Positions 41,927 to 50,549 of a stretch of 64,000 nucleotides of DNA are shown in pieces. A program made the position numbers and the translations under genes. The DNA comes from G965195345 sp965277775. GTDB lineage: Bacteria > Pseudomonadota > Gammaproteobacteria > CAKMZV01. The notes beneath the pieces are model-generated. The model was not told the origin of the DNA. It searched no databases and saw nothing but the letters and a program-made list of their open reading frames with translations. The stretch is from contig OZ255843.1 of NCBI GenBank assembly GCA_965277775.1, forward strand, positions 1,922,001 to 1,986,000. The letters run 5' to 3'. The stretch's first letter is position 1. Every line of letters starts with the position of its first letter.

Positions 41927-42157
41927 TTATTGCTTGCAGCAGTAGTCATAAAGATCTTTAAGCGACTCGCACTCATTGAGTATTCTATGCTCTATCTGGA
42001 AGCCAAACTGCTCTTCAATGATGAGGCTTATATAAATTTTACCAGCACTGTCGAATTCAGATAAGTCCTTTAATTGGGTTGTAGGATCAAGCGCACGATC
42101 AATGTTAAGTTCCTCTGCAAAACTACTTGAAAAATCCTTAAAGCCTACTTTAGACAT
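41927..42157 (-). CDS. Acyl carrier protein-like protein (76 aa)
   Basis: 76 residues with the four-helix ACP pattern. Ser37 in Glu-Phe-Asp-Ser-Ala-Gly-Lys would carry the 4'-phosphopantetheine arm, and helix 2 (Ile-Ser-Leu-Ile-Ile-Glu-Glu-Gln-Phe-Gly-Phe) follows. It differs from the fatty-acid ACP: there is no Asp-Ser-Leu and it has a Cys-rich end. The start overlaps the KAS III-like gene by eight bases. It probably carries the acyl or keto group made by its neighbours. Confidence 0.8.
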   Translation of the reverse strand: MSKVGFKDFSSSFAEELNIDRALDPTTQLKDLSEFDSAGKIYISLIIEEQFGFQIEHRILNECESLKDLYDYCCKQ

Positions 42158-43106
42158 AGATCACCTCATTTCTTTGAATATCAATTATAGCAGACGCTAA
42201 CCCCCACGAAAGACCTGAACCAAACCCAACCGCTAACATTTTCAAAGGTCCTTTTTTATCAAGATCCTTGATTTCTGATAACCAAGCGCCTATACTGCCG
42301 GCCCCGAGATTTCCGATGGTTCCACAAGAAAAATCGTCACATAAAGTGTTTTTATATTTAAGTGAAGCACATATAGATGATACAACGAGCTTACTAGCTT
42401 GATGAAGGGCAACAAGCTCATAATTTTCTAGCGATTGCCTGTAATCATTGAGGTATGAGTTGATCATTGAAGGCACCACATTCCGCGTAAATCTAAACAC
42501 TTCAAAACCATTCATGGTCATCAAATTTTCGTTGGTCGAACATGAAATGACACTATTTACGTCCCCGTTATTATAAATTCGTGTATCCAATTCCGATTCA
42601 TCGGCTTCAAGGATGGAAATTGAAATGCCATCGCCAAATAGAATTTTAGTCCCAGTGTCCGCTTTAGAAGTCATCATGGAATTTAAATCTCCAGCGATGA
42701 TAAGAACTTTTTCAAAGCCTCTTTGTTCTAACATTGACGCCAAACTGAGTGCTTTGATGTAACCAGAGCAGCCATCCATAACATCGATACAGAACGCATC
42801 TGAGCGAATATGAAACTTGCTTTGAATCCGAGTGCTTATAGAAGGAATTCTTTGATCGTATGACTGCGACACAACAATTATTGCATCAACATTGGCGAAG
42901 ATTTGATCGTGGTTTTTGTCAATCATTGTCAAACCATCAAAAATAAACTCTGTCAACAACTTTGGATGGGCGTAACGAATACTAGAGATGCCCGTGATGC
43001 CTATTGTTTTCAATGCATCTTCGTTGCTGGTCCCTGATTCAATAAGTATTTGGCTTACATCGAGACTGGTCGATGGGAGTATTAAAAAATGATCTTTTAT
43101 TTTCAT
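42150..43106 (-). CDS. KAS III-like (FabH-type) ketoacyl synthase
   Basis: 318 residues of the FabH/chalcone-synthase-like thiolase fold. The catalytic triad is readable: Cys113 in Asp-Gly-Cys-Ser-Gly-Tyr, His235 in Leu-His-Gln-Ala-Ser, and Asn266 in Gly-Asn-Leu-Gly-Ala-Gly. KAS III enzymes condense an acyl-CoA or acyl-ACP starter with malonyl-ACP, or act as acyltransferases. Being flanked by an ACP and an acyl-activating ligase, it most likely serves a dedicated acyl pathway and not general fatty-acid initiation. Confidence 0.82.
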   Translation of the reverse strand: MKIKDHFLILPSTSLDVSQILIESGTSNEDALKTIGITGISSIRYAHPKLLTEFIFDGLTMIDKNHDQIFANVDAIIVVSQSYDQRIPSISTRIQSKFHIRSDAFCIDVMDGCSGYIKALSLASMLEQRGFEKVLIIAGDLNSMMTSKADTGTKILFGDGISISILEADESELDTRIYNNGDVNSVISCSTNENLMTMNGFEVFRFTRNVVPSMINSYLNDYRQSLENYELVALHQASKLVVSSICASLKYKNTLCDDFSCGTIGNLGAGSIGAWLSEIKDLDKKGPLKMLAVGFGSGLSWGLASAIIDIQRNEVIYV

Positions 43107-43108
43107 AT

Positions 43109-44404
43109 TTATTGCCTTTTAAACCGATGGCCAACCGCCACTTGGGACACTCTAAGGCGTTTTGGTAACATGTGCATCGGTAAATGCTCACTTAAGTAAT
43201 CCTTTAATTCGCTCTTATCCACCTCAGCATTTGGCGCCGATTGCACTATGAGTTCAACATGCTGCCCTGTTATTGGATTTGGTTTGCCTTCCGCTTTGGC
43301 CAATTCTACCCCTTTAAATTGCAGTGCGATTCTTTCAACCTCAGAGGCCATAAATTTAAGCCCACCAACATTGATCACTTCAGTTGTTCGACCGGTCACT
43401 TTATAGAATCCATCACGCTCTTCAACAATGTCTTTTGTGTTATACCAACCTGCTTCATCAAAAGGACTATCGGCATTTAGATAACCCAACATTCGAGTCT
43501 GAGAACGTATTTCTAATACCTGATCAACGACCTTCGTCTCCACGCCCTCACCCCCAATTTGCATAAACAAGCTGTTGCGAGATTCACTTTTTACACGAAC
43601 AATACCCAACTCAGACATACCAAAGGTTTGTCTAAAATCGACATTAGGTAATAATTCACAAAGGGCATTTAATGTGGGTTGATCCATTCGTTCAGTTCCA
43701 TAGGTAATGATGCGTAGAGATTTGGGAAAATTATTTGGTATGAGCCCACTCATTAGCATCATTCGAAGAAATGTTGGCGTTGTTGGTAGCACTTCTATGT
43801 TGTGCTCTGCACACGTTGTTAAAATATCTTCAACACGACGGGACTTGGGTGCGACCACAGTGCCTTTGTTAAACAGTGTATGAAGCAAAGTATTTAAACC
43901 ACCGATGTGATCAAAGAGCAAAAAATTGATTGTTTTCAGCGTTGGACGAGCAGTTTCGAATCTTTGCATGAATAAAGTTAGGTCATGTAAAATCGCTTTA
44001 GGACGACCCGTTGTTCCAGTTGAAAATAGAACCAATCCCCCATGTTGTTGCGCTCTGAGTTGCTCAATGAATGGATGTTTCCGATGATGTTTTAATCGCT
44101 GTACAGAGTCACCTTCAATCACAACGTCTATCAATGCCGCATCAAAAAAGTATGGGTGTTGAGATTTAGTATCAGTCGTTAATGGAACGAGGATGACGTT
44201 TTTGTCAATGAGTTGTAAAAGCGTTAGTATGGATTGGGGATCGAAATCACCAATAAGTGCCACGACATCTCCACTTTTCACCTCAGAGAGATCGACAGAG
44301 TCTAGCGCCGTTATTTCACTAAAACGTAACTCACCTGTGGCGTGCATCAAAAAAGGGTAATCAATGCCTTCCCAGCGTTCTTTTAACTGTTCTAATATGT
44401 TCAT
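43109..44404 (-). CDS. AMP-forming acyl ligase (ANL superfamily)
   Basis: 431 residues, shorter than typical acyl-CoA synthetases (about 500-550). The adenylation P-loop Phe-Ser-Thr-Gly-Thr-Thr-Gly-Arg-Pro-Lys is at about 136-145. Phe-Gly-Met-Ser-Glu (A5) and Tyr-Asn-Thr-Lys-Asp (A7) are present, and the hinge is Val-Thr-Gly-Arg. The C-terminal catalytic lysine normally found as Gly-Lys is replaced by Gly-His-Arg-Phe-Lys-Arg, so Lys usage there is unclear. It would load an acyl group onto one of the ACPs or CoA. It overlaps the SDR gene by one base. Confidence 0.8.
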   Translation of the reverse strand: MNILEQLKERWEGIDYPFLMHATGELRFSEITALDSVDLSEVKSGDVVALIGDFDPQSILTLLQLIDKNVILVPLTTDTKSQHPYFFDAALIDVVIEGDSVQRLKHHRKHPFIEQLRAQQHGGLVLFSTGTTGRPKAILHDLTLFMQRFETARPTLKTINFLLFDHIGGLNTLLHTLFNKGTVVAPKSRRVEDILTTCAEHNIEVLPTTPTFLRMMLMSGLIPNNFPKSLRIITYGTERMDQPTLNALCELLPNVDFRQTFGMSELGIVRVKSESRNSLFMQIGGEGVETKVVDQVLEIRSQTRMLGYLNADSPFDEAGWYNTKDIVEERDGFYKVTGRTTEVINVGGLKFMASEVERIALQFKGVELAKAEGKPNPITGQHVELIVQSAPNAEVDKSELKDYLSEHLPMHMLPKRLRVSQVAVGHRFKRQ

Positions 44405-45081
44405 TAAACGCCACCAACATGGAGCACCTGTCCACTCAATGAAGATGCTTTCTCATCAAGTAATAGTTCCACAAGGTCGCAAACATCTGACTTTTGGAAT
44501 TGTTTGGGCATAACTTGTTGAGATGTGATTTTATCAATCTGTGCGTCTGTAATACCTCTCAGTAAGTCAGTTCTAATCGGCCCTGGCGCGATACAATTCA
44601 CACGAACATTAAAATCTGCCACTTCCCGTGCAAAGGTACGCGAAAAGACTTCAACCCCTGCTTTAGATGCTGCATAAACAGATTCACCTTTTAGGGCAAG
44701 CGCAACAGCAATCGTGGAAAAATTAATAAAACATCCCTGTTTTTGTCGCAGCATTAATGGGGCAAATAATTGACAGCAATAGATTGTTCCAACAAGATTT
44801 GTTTGAATGAGTTTTTGAACGGTTGATTCATCAGTGGTAAGAGCCAAGTTCATTGAGGCAACACCAGCCGCATTTATGAATGCCTTTACTGGCGTATTCA
44901 TTTGCTTCACCTCACGCACAGCATTCTTTACTGATACGTAGCAACTGACATCACATTGTACGGCTTCGAATTCAACACCTTCAATCGATCTCGCTATTCC
45001 AATAACTTTCTCACCATTATCGATTAGGCGTTCAGAAATTGCCTTACCCAGTCCACGACTGGCCCCAGTCACAATGATCAT
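44404..45081 (-). CDS. SDR-family oxidoreductase (FabG-like)
   Basis: 225 residues. The NAD(P) motif Thr-Gly-Ala-Ser-Arg-Gly-Leu-Gly is at 5-12, Asn-Ala-Ala-Gly at 70-73, catalytic Ser at about 122, and Tyr136-x3-Lys140 in Tyr-Ala-Ala-Ser-Lys. It is a FabG-type 3-ketoacyl reductase in this setting, which would give a 3-hydroxyacyl product from the KAS III output (inference). It overlaps the upstream ACP gene by four bases. Confidence 0.85.
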   Translation of the reverse strand: MIIVTGASRGLGKAISERLIDNGEKVIGIARSIEGVEFEAVQCDVSCYVSVKNAVREVKQMNTPVKAFINAAGVASMNLALTTDESTVQKLIQTNLVGTIYCCQLFAPLMLRQKQGCFINFSTIAVALALKGESVYAASKAGVEVFSRTFAREVADFNVRVNCIAPGPIRTDLLRGITDAQIDKITSQQVMPKQFQKSDVCDLVELLLDEKASSLSGQVLHVGGV

Positions 45082-45356
45082 GATGACACGGACTGATGAG
45101 CAAATTCTTCAGCAAGCGTGGCAACGCTGCGGAACATACTGCGAGATTTTGACATGGCAGCTTCCGAAGTCCAATCGAACTCAAACCCATGATCGTCAGC
45201 CAAGTCTTCCAATAAAAGGCAAACTTCGACTAACTTCATAGAGTCAAGTAAGGATTCGCCACCAATCAGCTGCATTTCTTCAGTCACTTCAGCCTTACCT
45301 TGGAGTGTCTCTGATATCGCTTGGATAATTATCTTTTTAGCTTGTTCAATATTCAC
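45078..45356 (-). CDS. Acyl carrier protein-like protein (92 aa)
   Basis: 92 residues with a GTG start (45356-45354) and AGGA upstream. Ser39 in Leu-Leu-Asp-Ser-Met-Lys-Leu is the expected phosphopantetheine site. The C-terminal part (Met-Phe-Arg-Ser-Val-Ala-Thr-Leu-Ala) forms the last helix. It differs clearly from the 76-residue ACP of the same cluster, so the two may hold starter and extender, or donor and product. It is the first gene of the ACP-SDR-ligase-KAS-ACP-GNAT operon. Confidence 0.82.
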   Translation of the reverse strand: MNIEQAKKIIIQAISETLQGKAEVTEEMQLIGGESLLDSMKLVEVCLLLEDLADDHGFEFDWTSEAAMSKSRSMFRSVATLAEEFAHQSVSS

Positions 45357-45479
45357 TGTTTTTTCCTAATTTTTGTCTTCGCACCTTTGCGCATCCCAGC
45401 CTTCATGCAAAGGCATTACATAGACGCTTATTTTATTTGAGTGTAATGGATCATTCGTTCATTATTCAACCATTTTCGC

Positions 45480-45527
45480 TCAATTAAATTTCATTTCAGT
45501 TTTCAACACTGCATAAGATTTAATTGA
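45480..45527. repeat. Inverted repeat upstream of the ACP operon
   Basis: TCAATTAAAT at 45480-45489 and its exact complement ATTTAATTGA at 45518-45527 are separated by 28 bases. It lies about 125-170 bases upstream of the first ACP start. This could be an operator or a hairpin in the leader. Confidence 0.6.
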
Positions 45528-45609
45528 AAAGATCTGGGCAAATTGGCTTGCATGCTTGCTTCCATTTTCGGAAATAGTTGCTGTGATTTCTTATTAAACT
45601 CTGAATAAC

Positions 45610-45694
45610 TATAGATAAAAAGTAAGTTATAGCCACTGAAATGTTAATGTTTCCTACAATCTAATATTATAGACAAAAAGCAAGTTAAAACCAC
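45610..45694. repeat. Degenerate 27-base direct repeat between guaA and the ACP operon
   Basis: The unit TATAGAyAAAAAGyAAGTTA, followed by three variable bases and CCAC, occurs at 45610-45636 and 45668-45694. The start-to-start distance is 58 bases, close to 5.5 helical turns. It may be a pair of protein-binding sites upstream of the operon. Confidence 0.6.
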
Positions 45695-45766
45695 AATTAA
45701 AATGAGGATTTTTAACTGATATAAATCACTCAATTCTTTATATATCAGATACTTACAATAATTTGA

Positions 45767-47338
45767 CTATTCCCATTCAATGGTGGCGGGCGGTTTGCCA
45801 GATATGTCGTAAACCACCCGTGAAATCTCGGGCACTTCGTTAATGATGCGGTTAGATACGGTGCTGAGCATTGAGGTTGGTAATTCCGCCCACTTGGCCG
45901 TCATGAAATCGAGGGTTTGAACGGCGCGCAATGCTAATACATAACCGTAACGACGCGCGTCACCAACCACGCCTACGGTTTTGACTGGAAGGAATACCAC
46001 GAAGGCTTGTGAAACTTTATCATACCAATCTGCACGGCGCAATTCCTCAATGAAAATGGCATCCCCTTGGCGCAGAATGCGGGCGTATTCCTCGGTCACT
46101 TGTCCCAAAATACGGACACCCAAACCTGGGCCTGGGAAGGGGTGACGATGGAGCAGCTGGGTGTTCAAACCAAGCATTAAGCCAATTTTGCGAACCTCGT
46201 CTTTGAATAAGGCTCGCAAAGGTTCAATCAGTTTAAATTTCATGGTGCTGGGTAATCCGCCCACATTGTGGTGTGATTTAATGACCTTGGCTTTGCCATG
46301 GTTAGCGGCGGCGGACTCAATGACATCAGGATAAATCGTGCCTTGCGCTAGCCAGTCAATATTGGGTAGTATTGAAGATTGTTGTTCAAATACTTTGATG
46401 AATTGATTGCCGATGATTTTACGTTTTTCCTCGGGTTCGTCAACGTCCTTCAACGCGCTAAAAAATTGGTCTTGGGCATTGATTCTTAGGACGTTTAGTC
46501 CTAATTTATCCGCAAAAAGTGCCATGACTTCATCGCCTTCATTCAGTCGTAATAAGCCATTATCGACAAAAACACAGTGTAAACGATTGCCAATGGCGTG
46601 ATGGAGTAGTAATGCGCAGACAGAAGAATCAACACCACCAGATAAGGCCAACAAAACATTGCCTGCTTGGCCCACTTGTTGTTGAATTGAAGCCACGGCT
46701 TCATCAATGATATTATTGGCGACCCATTGATTGTCGCATTGACATATGCCTGATACAAATCGGCTTAAGATGGCATGTCCCTGTGTGGTATGGGTGACTT
46801 CAGGGTGGAATTGAATGGCATAAATTTGGGCAGCGACATTTGCCATACCTGCAATAGGGCAGTTAGGCGTAGAATTCATGCGGATAAAGGATTCTGGTAA
46901 GGTGCTCACTTGATCGCCGTGGCTCATCCAAACATCTAATAATCCGTGCCCGTGTTCATTAATACTGTCTTGTATGTCATTCAACAGAGGGGTGTGACCA
47001 TGGGCTCTTACTTGGGCATATCCATATTCGTGCTTGGAACTGCTTTGAACAGTGCCGCCAAAATGCTGCGCGATCCATTGCATACCATAGCAGATGCCAA
47101 GGATGGGGACGTTTAGCTCAAATATAGCCGCTGTTGCCTGAGGGGCGTTCTCGGCATAGGTTGAATTGGGCCCACCTGAGAGAATGACACCTTTTGGGCG
47201 AAATGCTTTGATGGCTTTGATGTCGGTATCGCAGGCATAAATTTCGCAATAGGTGCCAATTTCTCGAATGCGTCGAGCGATGAGTTGGGTAAATTGCGAC
47301 CCAAAATCTAAAATGAGTATTTTGTGTGGCTCACTCAT
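45767..47338 (-). CDS. guaA: GMP synthase (glutamine-hydrolysing)
   Basis: 523 residues. The N-terminal glutamine amidotransferase has the nucleophile in Gly-Ile-Cys-Tyr-Gly-Met-Gln and the His-Glu pair in Gln-Phe-His-Pro-Glu-Val. The ATP pyrophosphatase domain has Ser-Gly-Gly-Val-Asp-Ser-Ser. The C-terminal dimer domain ends Ala-Thr-Ile-Glu-Trp-Glu as in the family. It aminates XMP to GMP. It follows guaB by about 50 bases. Confidence 0.97.
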   Translation of the reverse strand: MSEPHKILILDFGSQFTQLIARRIREIGTYCEIYACDTDIKAIKAFRPKGVILSGGPNSTYAENAPQATAAIFELNVPILGICYGMQWIAQHFGGTVQSSSKHEYGYAQVRAHGHTPLLNDIQDSINEHGHGLLDVWMSHGDQVSTLPESFIRMNSTPNCPIAGMANVAAQIYAIQFHPEVTHTTQGHAILSRFVSGICQCDNQWVANNIIDEAVASIQQQVGQAGNVLLALSGGVDSSVCALLLHHAIGNRLHCVFVDNGLLRLNEGDEVMALFADKLGLNVLRINAQDQFFSALKDVDEPEEKRKIIGNQFIKVFEQQSSILPNIDWLAQGTIYPDVIESAAANHGKAKVIKSHHNVGGLPSTMKFKLIEPLRALFKDEVRKIGLMLGLNTQLLHRHPFPGPGLGVRILGQVTEEYARILRQGDAIFIEELRRADWYDKVSQAFVVFLPVKTVGVVGDARRYGYVLALRAVQTLDFMTAKWAELPTSMLSTVSNRIINEVPEISRVVYDISGKPPATIEWE

Positions 47339-47390
47339 AAATACAATGATGAACGAGTGATGTGCACAACAAATTCAACACAATAAGTCC

Positions 47391-48854
47391 CTAAATGCGG
47401 TAATTAGGGGCTTGCTTGGTAATTGAAACATCATGGATGTGACTTTCGGTCATGCCCGCATGGGTGACGGTCATAAACTTAGTGTTCTTTTTAAATGTCC
47501 TTAAATCTTTAGCACCGCAGTAACCCATACTAGAGCGCAGTCCACCTGCCAGCTGATGAATGATGGGGCTGATGGCGCCTTTATAAGGCACTCGACCTTC
47601 AATGCCTTCGGGAACGTATTTATCGGCTTCGATTTCGGCTTGAAAATAGCGATCGCTTGAGCCATGTTGCTCCCGCATTGCGCCCAGAGAGCCCATGCCA
47701 CGATATGATTTGTAGGCACGGCCTTGATAATATTCAATTTCGCCTGGCGCTTCATCGGTACCAGCAAATATACTGCCCATCATGACCGCATCGGCACCAC
47801 AAGCCAATGCTTTGGCAATGTCCCCTGAAAAGCGCATGCCGCCATCTGCAATGACTTTTACAGGCGAGTCTTTTAGGGCTTGAACCACATCCAAAATGGC
47901 GGTCACTTGTGGGACGCCAATGCCTGCAATGATGCGAGTGGTGCAAATTGAGCCAGGACCGATGCCAACTTTGACCGCATCTGCGCCTGCTTCTTGCAAT
48001 GCCAGTGCGGCCTCTTGGGTCGCGATGTTACCGGCAATAACTTGGGTATGGGGATAATGGGTTTTGATCCAGCGAACTTTGTTAATCACGCCTTGAGAAT
48101 GGCCGTGCGCTGTGTCAACGACCAGAACATCGACATGGGCTTCAATGAGAGCTTCAACGCGTTTATTGATGTCTTGCCCTGTACCAACAGCCGCACCAAC
48201 CAATAATCGTTGGTGTTCATCCTTACTGGCTTGGGGATAAGTCGATGACTTTTCAATGTCCCGAACGGTGATCATCCCTTGAAGCTCGTGCGCTTCGTTG
48301 ACCACAAGAAGGCGCTCAATACGGTGTTTATGGAGTAACCCGACTACTGTGTCGCGTTGAACCGCTTTCTCTTGAATGGTGATGAGGTTCGGTTGACTGG
48401 TCATAACCGTCTCGATTGAGTCGGACAATTGGGTGGCAAAGCGCATGTCTCGGCCTGTAACGATCCCAATTAATTTTTTACCGTCCACCACTGGCATGGC
48501 AGAGATACCATTAAGCTTGCTAAGGCGTAGCGCATCGCCTATGGTTTGCTCAGTGGTGATGGTAATTGGATTGCGAATGATACCACTTTCATGTTTTTTG
48601 ACTTTGGACACTTCAAGCGCTTGATCTTTGATCGAAAGGTTTTTGTGGATGATGCCAATACCGCCTTCCTGCGCCAAAGCAATGGCCAATTTGTGCTCTG
48701 TGACTGTGTCCATGGCTGCAGATAATAAGGGGATCTTTAAGCGCATTGATGACGTAATATGAGACTCTATGTTGACTGATTTGGGCAGTATGTTGGAGTA
48801 AGCGGGGACAAGCAAGACATCGTCGAATGTCAGTGCTTTTTCAAAAGTTGTCAT
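47391..48854 (-). CDS. guaB: IMP dehydrogenase
   Basis: 487 residues; oxidises IMP to XMP with NAD+. The TIM barrel is split by two CBS domains (about 93-205). The catalytic Cys is in Gly-Pro-Gly-Ser-Ile-Cys-Thr-Thr (about 304), and the mobile flap has Tyr-Arg-Gly-Met-Gly-Ser. It heads the guaBA pair, with a promoter-like sequence just upstream. Confidence 0.97.
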   Translation of the reverse strand: MTTFEKALTFDDVLLVPAYSNILPKSVNIESHITSSMRLKIPLLSAAMDTVTEHKLAIALAQEGGIGIIHKNLSIKDQALEVSKVKKHESGIIRNPITITTEQTIGDALRLSKLNGISAMPVVDGKKLIGIVTGRDMRFATQLSDSIETVMTSQPNLITIQEKAVQRDTVVGLLHKHRIERLLVVNEAHELQGMITVRDIEKSSTYPQASKDEHQRLLVGAAVGTGQDINKRVEALIEAHVDVLVVDTAHGHSQGVINKVRWIKTHYPHTQVIAGNIATQEAALALQEAGADAVKVGIGPGSICTTRIIAGIGVPQVTAILDVVQALKDSPVKVIADGGMRFSGDIAKALACGADAVMMGSIFAGTDEAPGEIEYYQGRAYKSYRGMGSLGAMREQHGSSDRYFQAEIEADKYVPEGIEGRVPYKGAISPIIHQLAGGLRSSMGYCGAKDLRTFKKNTKFMTVTHAGMTESHIHDVSITKQAPNYRI

Positions 48855-48894
48855 GGTTTTTTATGCGGTAGCGGAAATTTAATTATAAAGGGCC

Positions 48895-48925
48895 ATTCTA
48901 CTTTATAAGGGACTGGAATTCTCAA
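48895..48925 (-). promoter_or_regulatory. Candidate guaBA promoter
   Basis: On the minus strand, TTGAGA (48925-48920) and TAGAAT (48900-48895) are 19 bases apart, followed by GGCCC. The boxes match well but the spacing is long. They lie about 40 bases upstream of the guaB ATG, in the only gap between the SUMF gene and guaB. Confidence 0.4.
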
Positions 48926-48984
48926 ACAAGCGTTAGATTTTTTTGGATATTATTCGGATTTATGGTGCGAATTGATCGGTCATT

Positions 48985-50547
48985 CTAATTCGGAAAAACC
49001 ACCCGAAAACCCAGGTCTGCATTTTTATAATTTGGCGGTGCTTCACCGCTTTGGCCGATTTCTCCGCCTTCTTCAGGCATGAAGAAACTGCCACCTTTGA
49101 TGACCAAAGTAAAAGCATTGCCGCGCAATAGCGATGTGCTGGTCCATTCGGCAACATTACCAGCAAAACCTTTGATTGAGTGTTTGCTGTCATCATTTGA
49201 GGCGATGACTTCTAAGGATTGCCATTGGCTGTCTATGCGATTTCTGTCCACAGAGGCAAGGGGTTGGTATTGGTTTCCATAAGGGAAACGCGTGGAATGC
49301 GCGCCCGCAAGCGCCGTCCATTCACTGGCTGTTGGCAGTCGCCCGCCCACCCATTTGGCAAATGACCAAGCATTCCACCACGTGATGTTGGTCACAGGAT
49401 GGCTTGGATTTTGTTGCTGTATGCCCCATTGGACGGGTTCGTGGGCCATGTTGATGGGTTGTTGTGGGTGATTATAAAAACCGAATCGCACCAATGGGTC
49501 GCGCAGGAATTTGGTGTACGATGCCACGGTGACTTCATAACGCATCACTTTTAAATTTAAGCGCGTTGGGATGATGGAAAAGTTTTGGATAGATTTTAGT
49601 TGATCATCTTTTAAATGCAACAATAATGCGGGAATTTTGGCAGATTTGGGTGGACCGATTGTTAATGTTGAAGCTTCTATACTGGCAATTTTTGGCTGAC
49701 TCCCCCACGGCAAAGGCAGCGAATCTAAATTGGCTTGTTGGGTTCGGTCATAGACGCAACGAAAACCTGTGTATTGCGAACGAAAATCCACTGGTGCTGA
49801 ACGTCTGATGAGGTTGATAGCATTTAAAGCCAAAGGGCGATGGTAGGCATTACCACCCATCAACACAGCTTGGTCGTTGTTGGTGGTCCATTCTAAAACA
49901 TTGTTGCCTAAATCATGGATGCCTTCGGGCGTATCAGTTGCAGGATGCGAACCACAAACTTGGGCAACATTTAAAGAAGGGTCCTTATACGGCCAAGCAT
50001 CGTCAACCAAGGTATTGCCCCAAGGATATAAACGTTGTTCCTTGCCCGAACTGATTGCTTCAAACTCCTGACTGGTTGGTAAGCGACCGCCCGCAGCATG
50101 GCAATACGCCCAACCATCCAAATAACTTAATCCACCTGCAGGCATGCTCAGTTGCCCGAGTATGCGATGATTTTCTGATTGACTTTTATACGCCCATCGC
50201 TGGGGGGTTGCTGGATGGGCATTTGGCGGAATGACCTGAGCCGCTCGCCAAGTGGCAAATTGGCGAAAATCTCTTTGCGTGACCTCACAACGGTCAATCC
50301 ACAGCGGTTTTAAAGTTATGGACTCGCTGGGGCGTTTAAATTGTTGCAATAAAGTTTGGGTATGGGTCAGCAAGTTGATATGCTTTTTGAGAACCTCATC
50401 AATGGGGCTGACGACAGCCGGTTGGTCGGTTTCAACAACGGTGATTAAATCGAGTTGCTGCGGGGACAAATAAACCCAACGCCACCAGACTAATGCCAAA
50501 GTAATGACAATAAACAGAATGAGGGCAATGACGCGATTTTGGCTCAT
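48985..50547 (-). CDS. Membrane-anchored protein with two SUMF (FGE-sulfatase) domains
   Basis: 520 residues. One N-terminal membrane helix (about 6-26) is followed by two tandem formylglycine-generating-enzyme folds. The first (about 75-280) contains Asp-Arg-Cys-Glu-Val-Thr, Gly-Gly-Arg-Leu-Pro-Thr, Tyr-Pro-Trp-Gly-Asn and Gly-Phe-Arg-Cys. The second (about 335-519) contains Met-Arg-Tyr-Glu-Val-Thr, Gly-Gly-Arg-Leu-Pro-Thr-Ala-Ser-Glu-Trp, Gly-Asn-Val-Ala-Glu-Trp and Gly-Phe-Arg-Val. The copper-binding Cys pair of true FGE, just before the final Gly-Phe-Arg motif, is absent from both. Enzyme activity on sulfatases is thus unlikely and a binding or structural role is plausible. It is the last gene of the proton-channel operon. 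Confidence 0.85.
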   Translation of the reverse strand: MSQNRVIALILFIVITLALVWWRWVYLSPQQLDLITVVETDQPAVVSPIDEVLKKHINLLTHTQTLLQQFKRPSESITLKPLWIDRCEVTQRDFRQFATWRAAQVIPPNAHPATPQRWAYKSQSENHRILGQLSMPAGGLSYLDGWAYCHAAGGRLPTSQEFEAISSGKEQRLYPWGNTLVDDAWPYKDPSLNVAQVCGSHPATDTPEGIHDLGNNVLEWTTNNDQAVLMGGNAYHRPLALNAINLIRRSAPVDFRSQYTGFRCVYDRTQQANLDSLPLPWGSQPKIASIEASTLTIGPPKSAKIPALLLHLKDDQLKSIQNFSIIPTRLNLKVMRYEVTVASYTKFLRDPLVRFGFYNHPQQPINMAHEPVQWGIQQQNPSHPVTNITWWNAWSFAKWVGGRLPTASEWTALAGAHSTRFPYGNQYQPLASVDRNRIDSQWQSLEVIASNDDSKHSIKGFAGNVAEWTSTSLLRGNAFTLVIKGGSFFMPEEGGEIGQSGEAPPNYKNADLGFRVVFPN

Positions 50548-50549
50548 GG

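Larger units (their letters stand above)
45357..45766. other. 410-base AT-rich non-coding region upstream of the ACP operon
   Basis: There is no gene. It contains a perfect 10-base inverted repeat (45480-45489 with 45518-45527) and a degenerate direct repeat of 27 bases (45610-45636 and 45668-45694). The operon promoter and the guaA terminator should lie here. I see no canonical -35/-10 pair. Confidence 0.5.
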
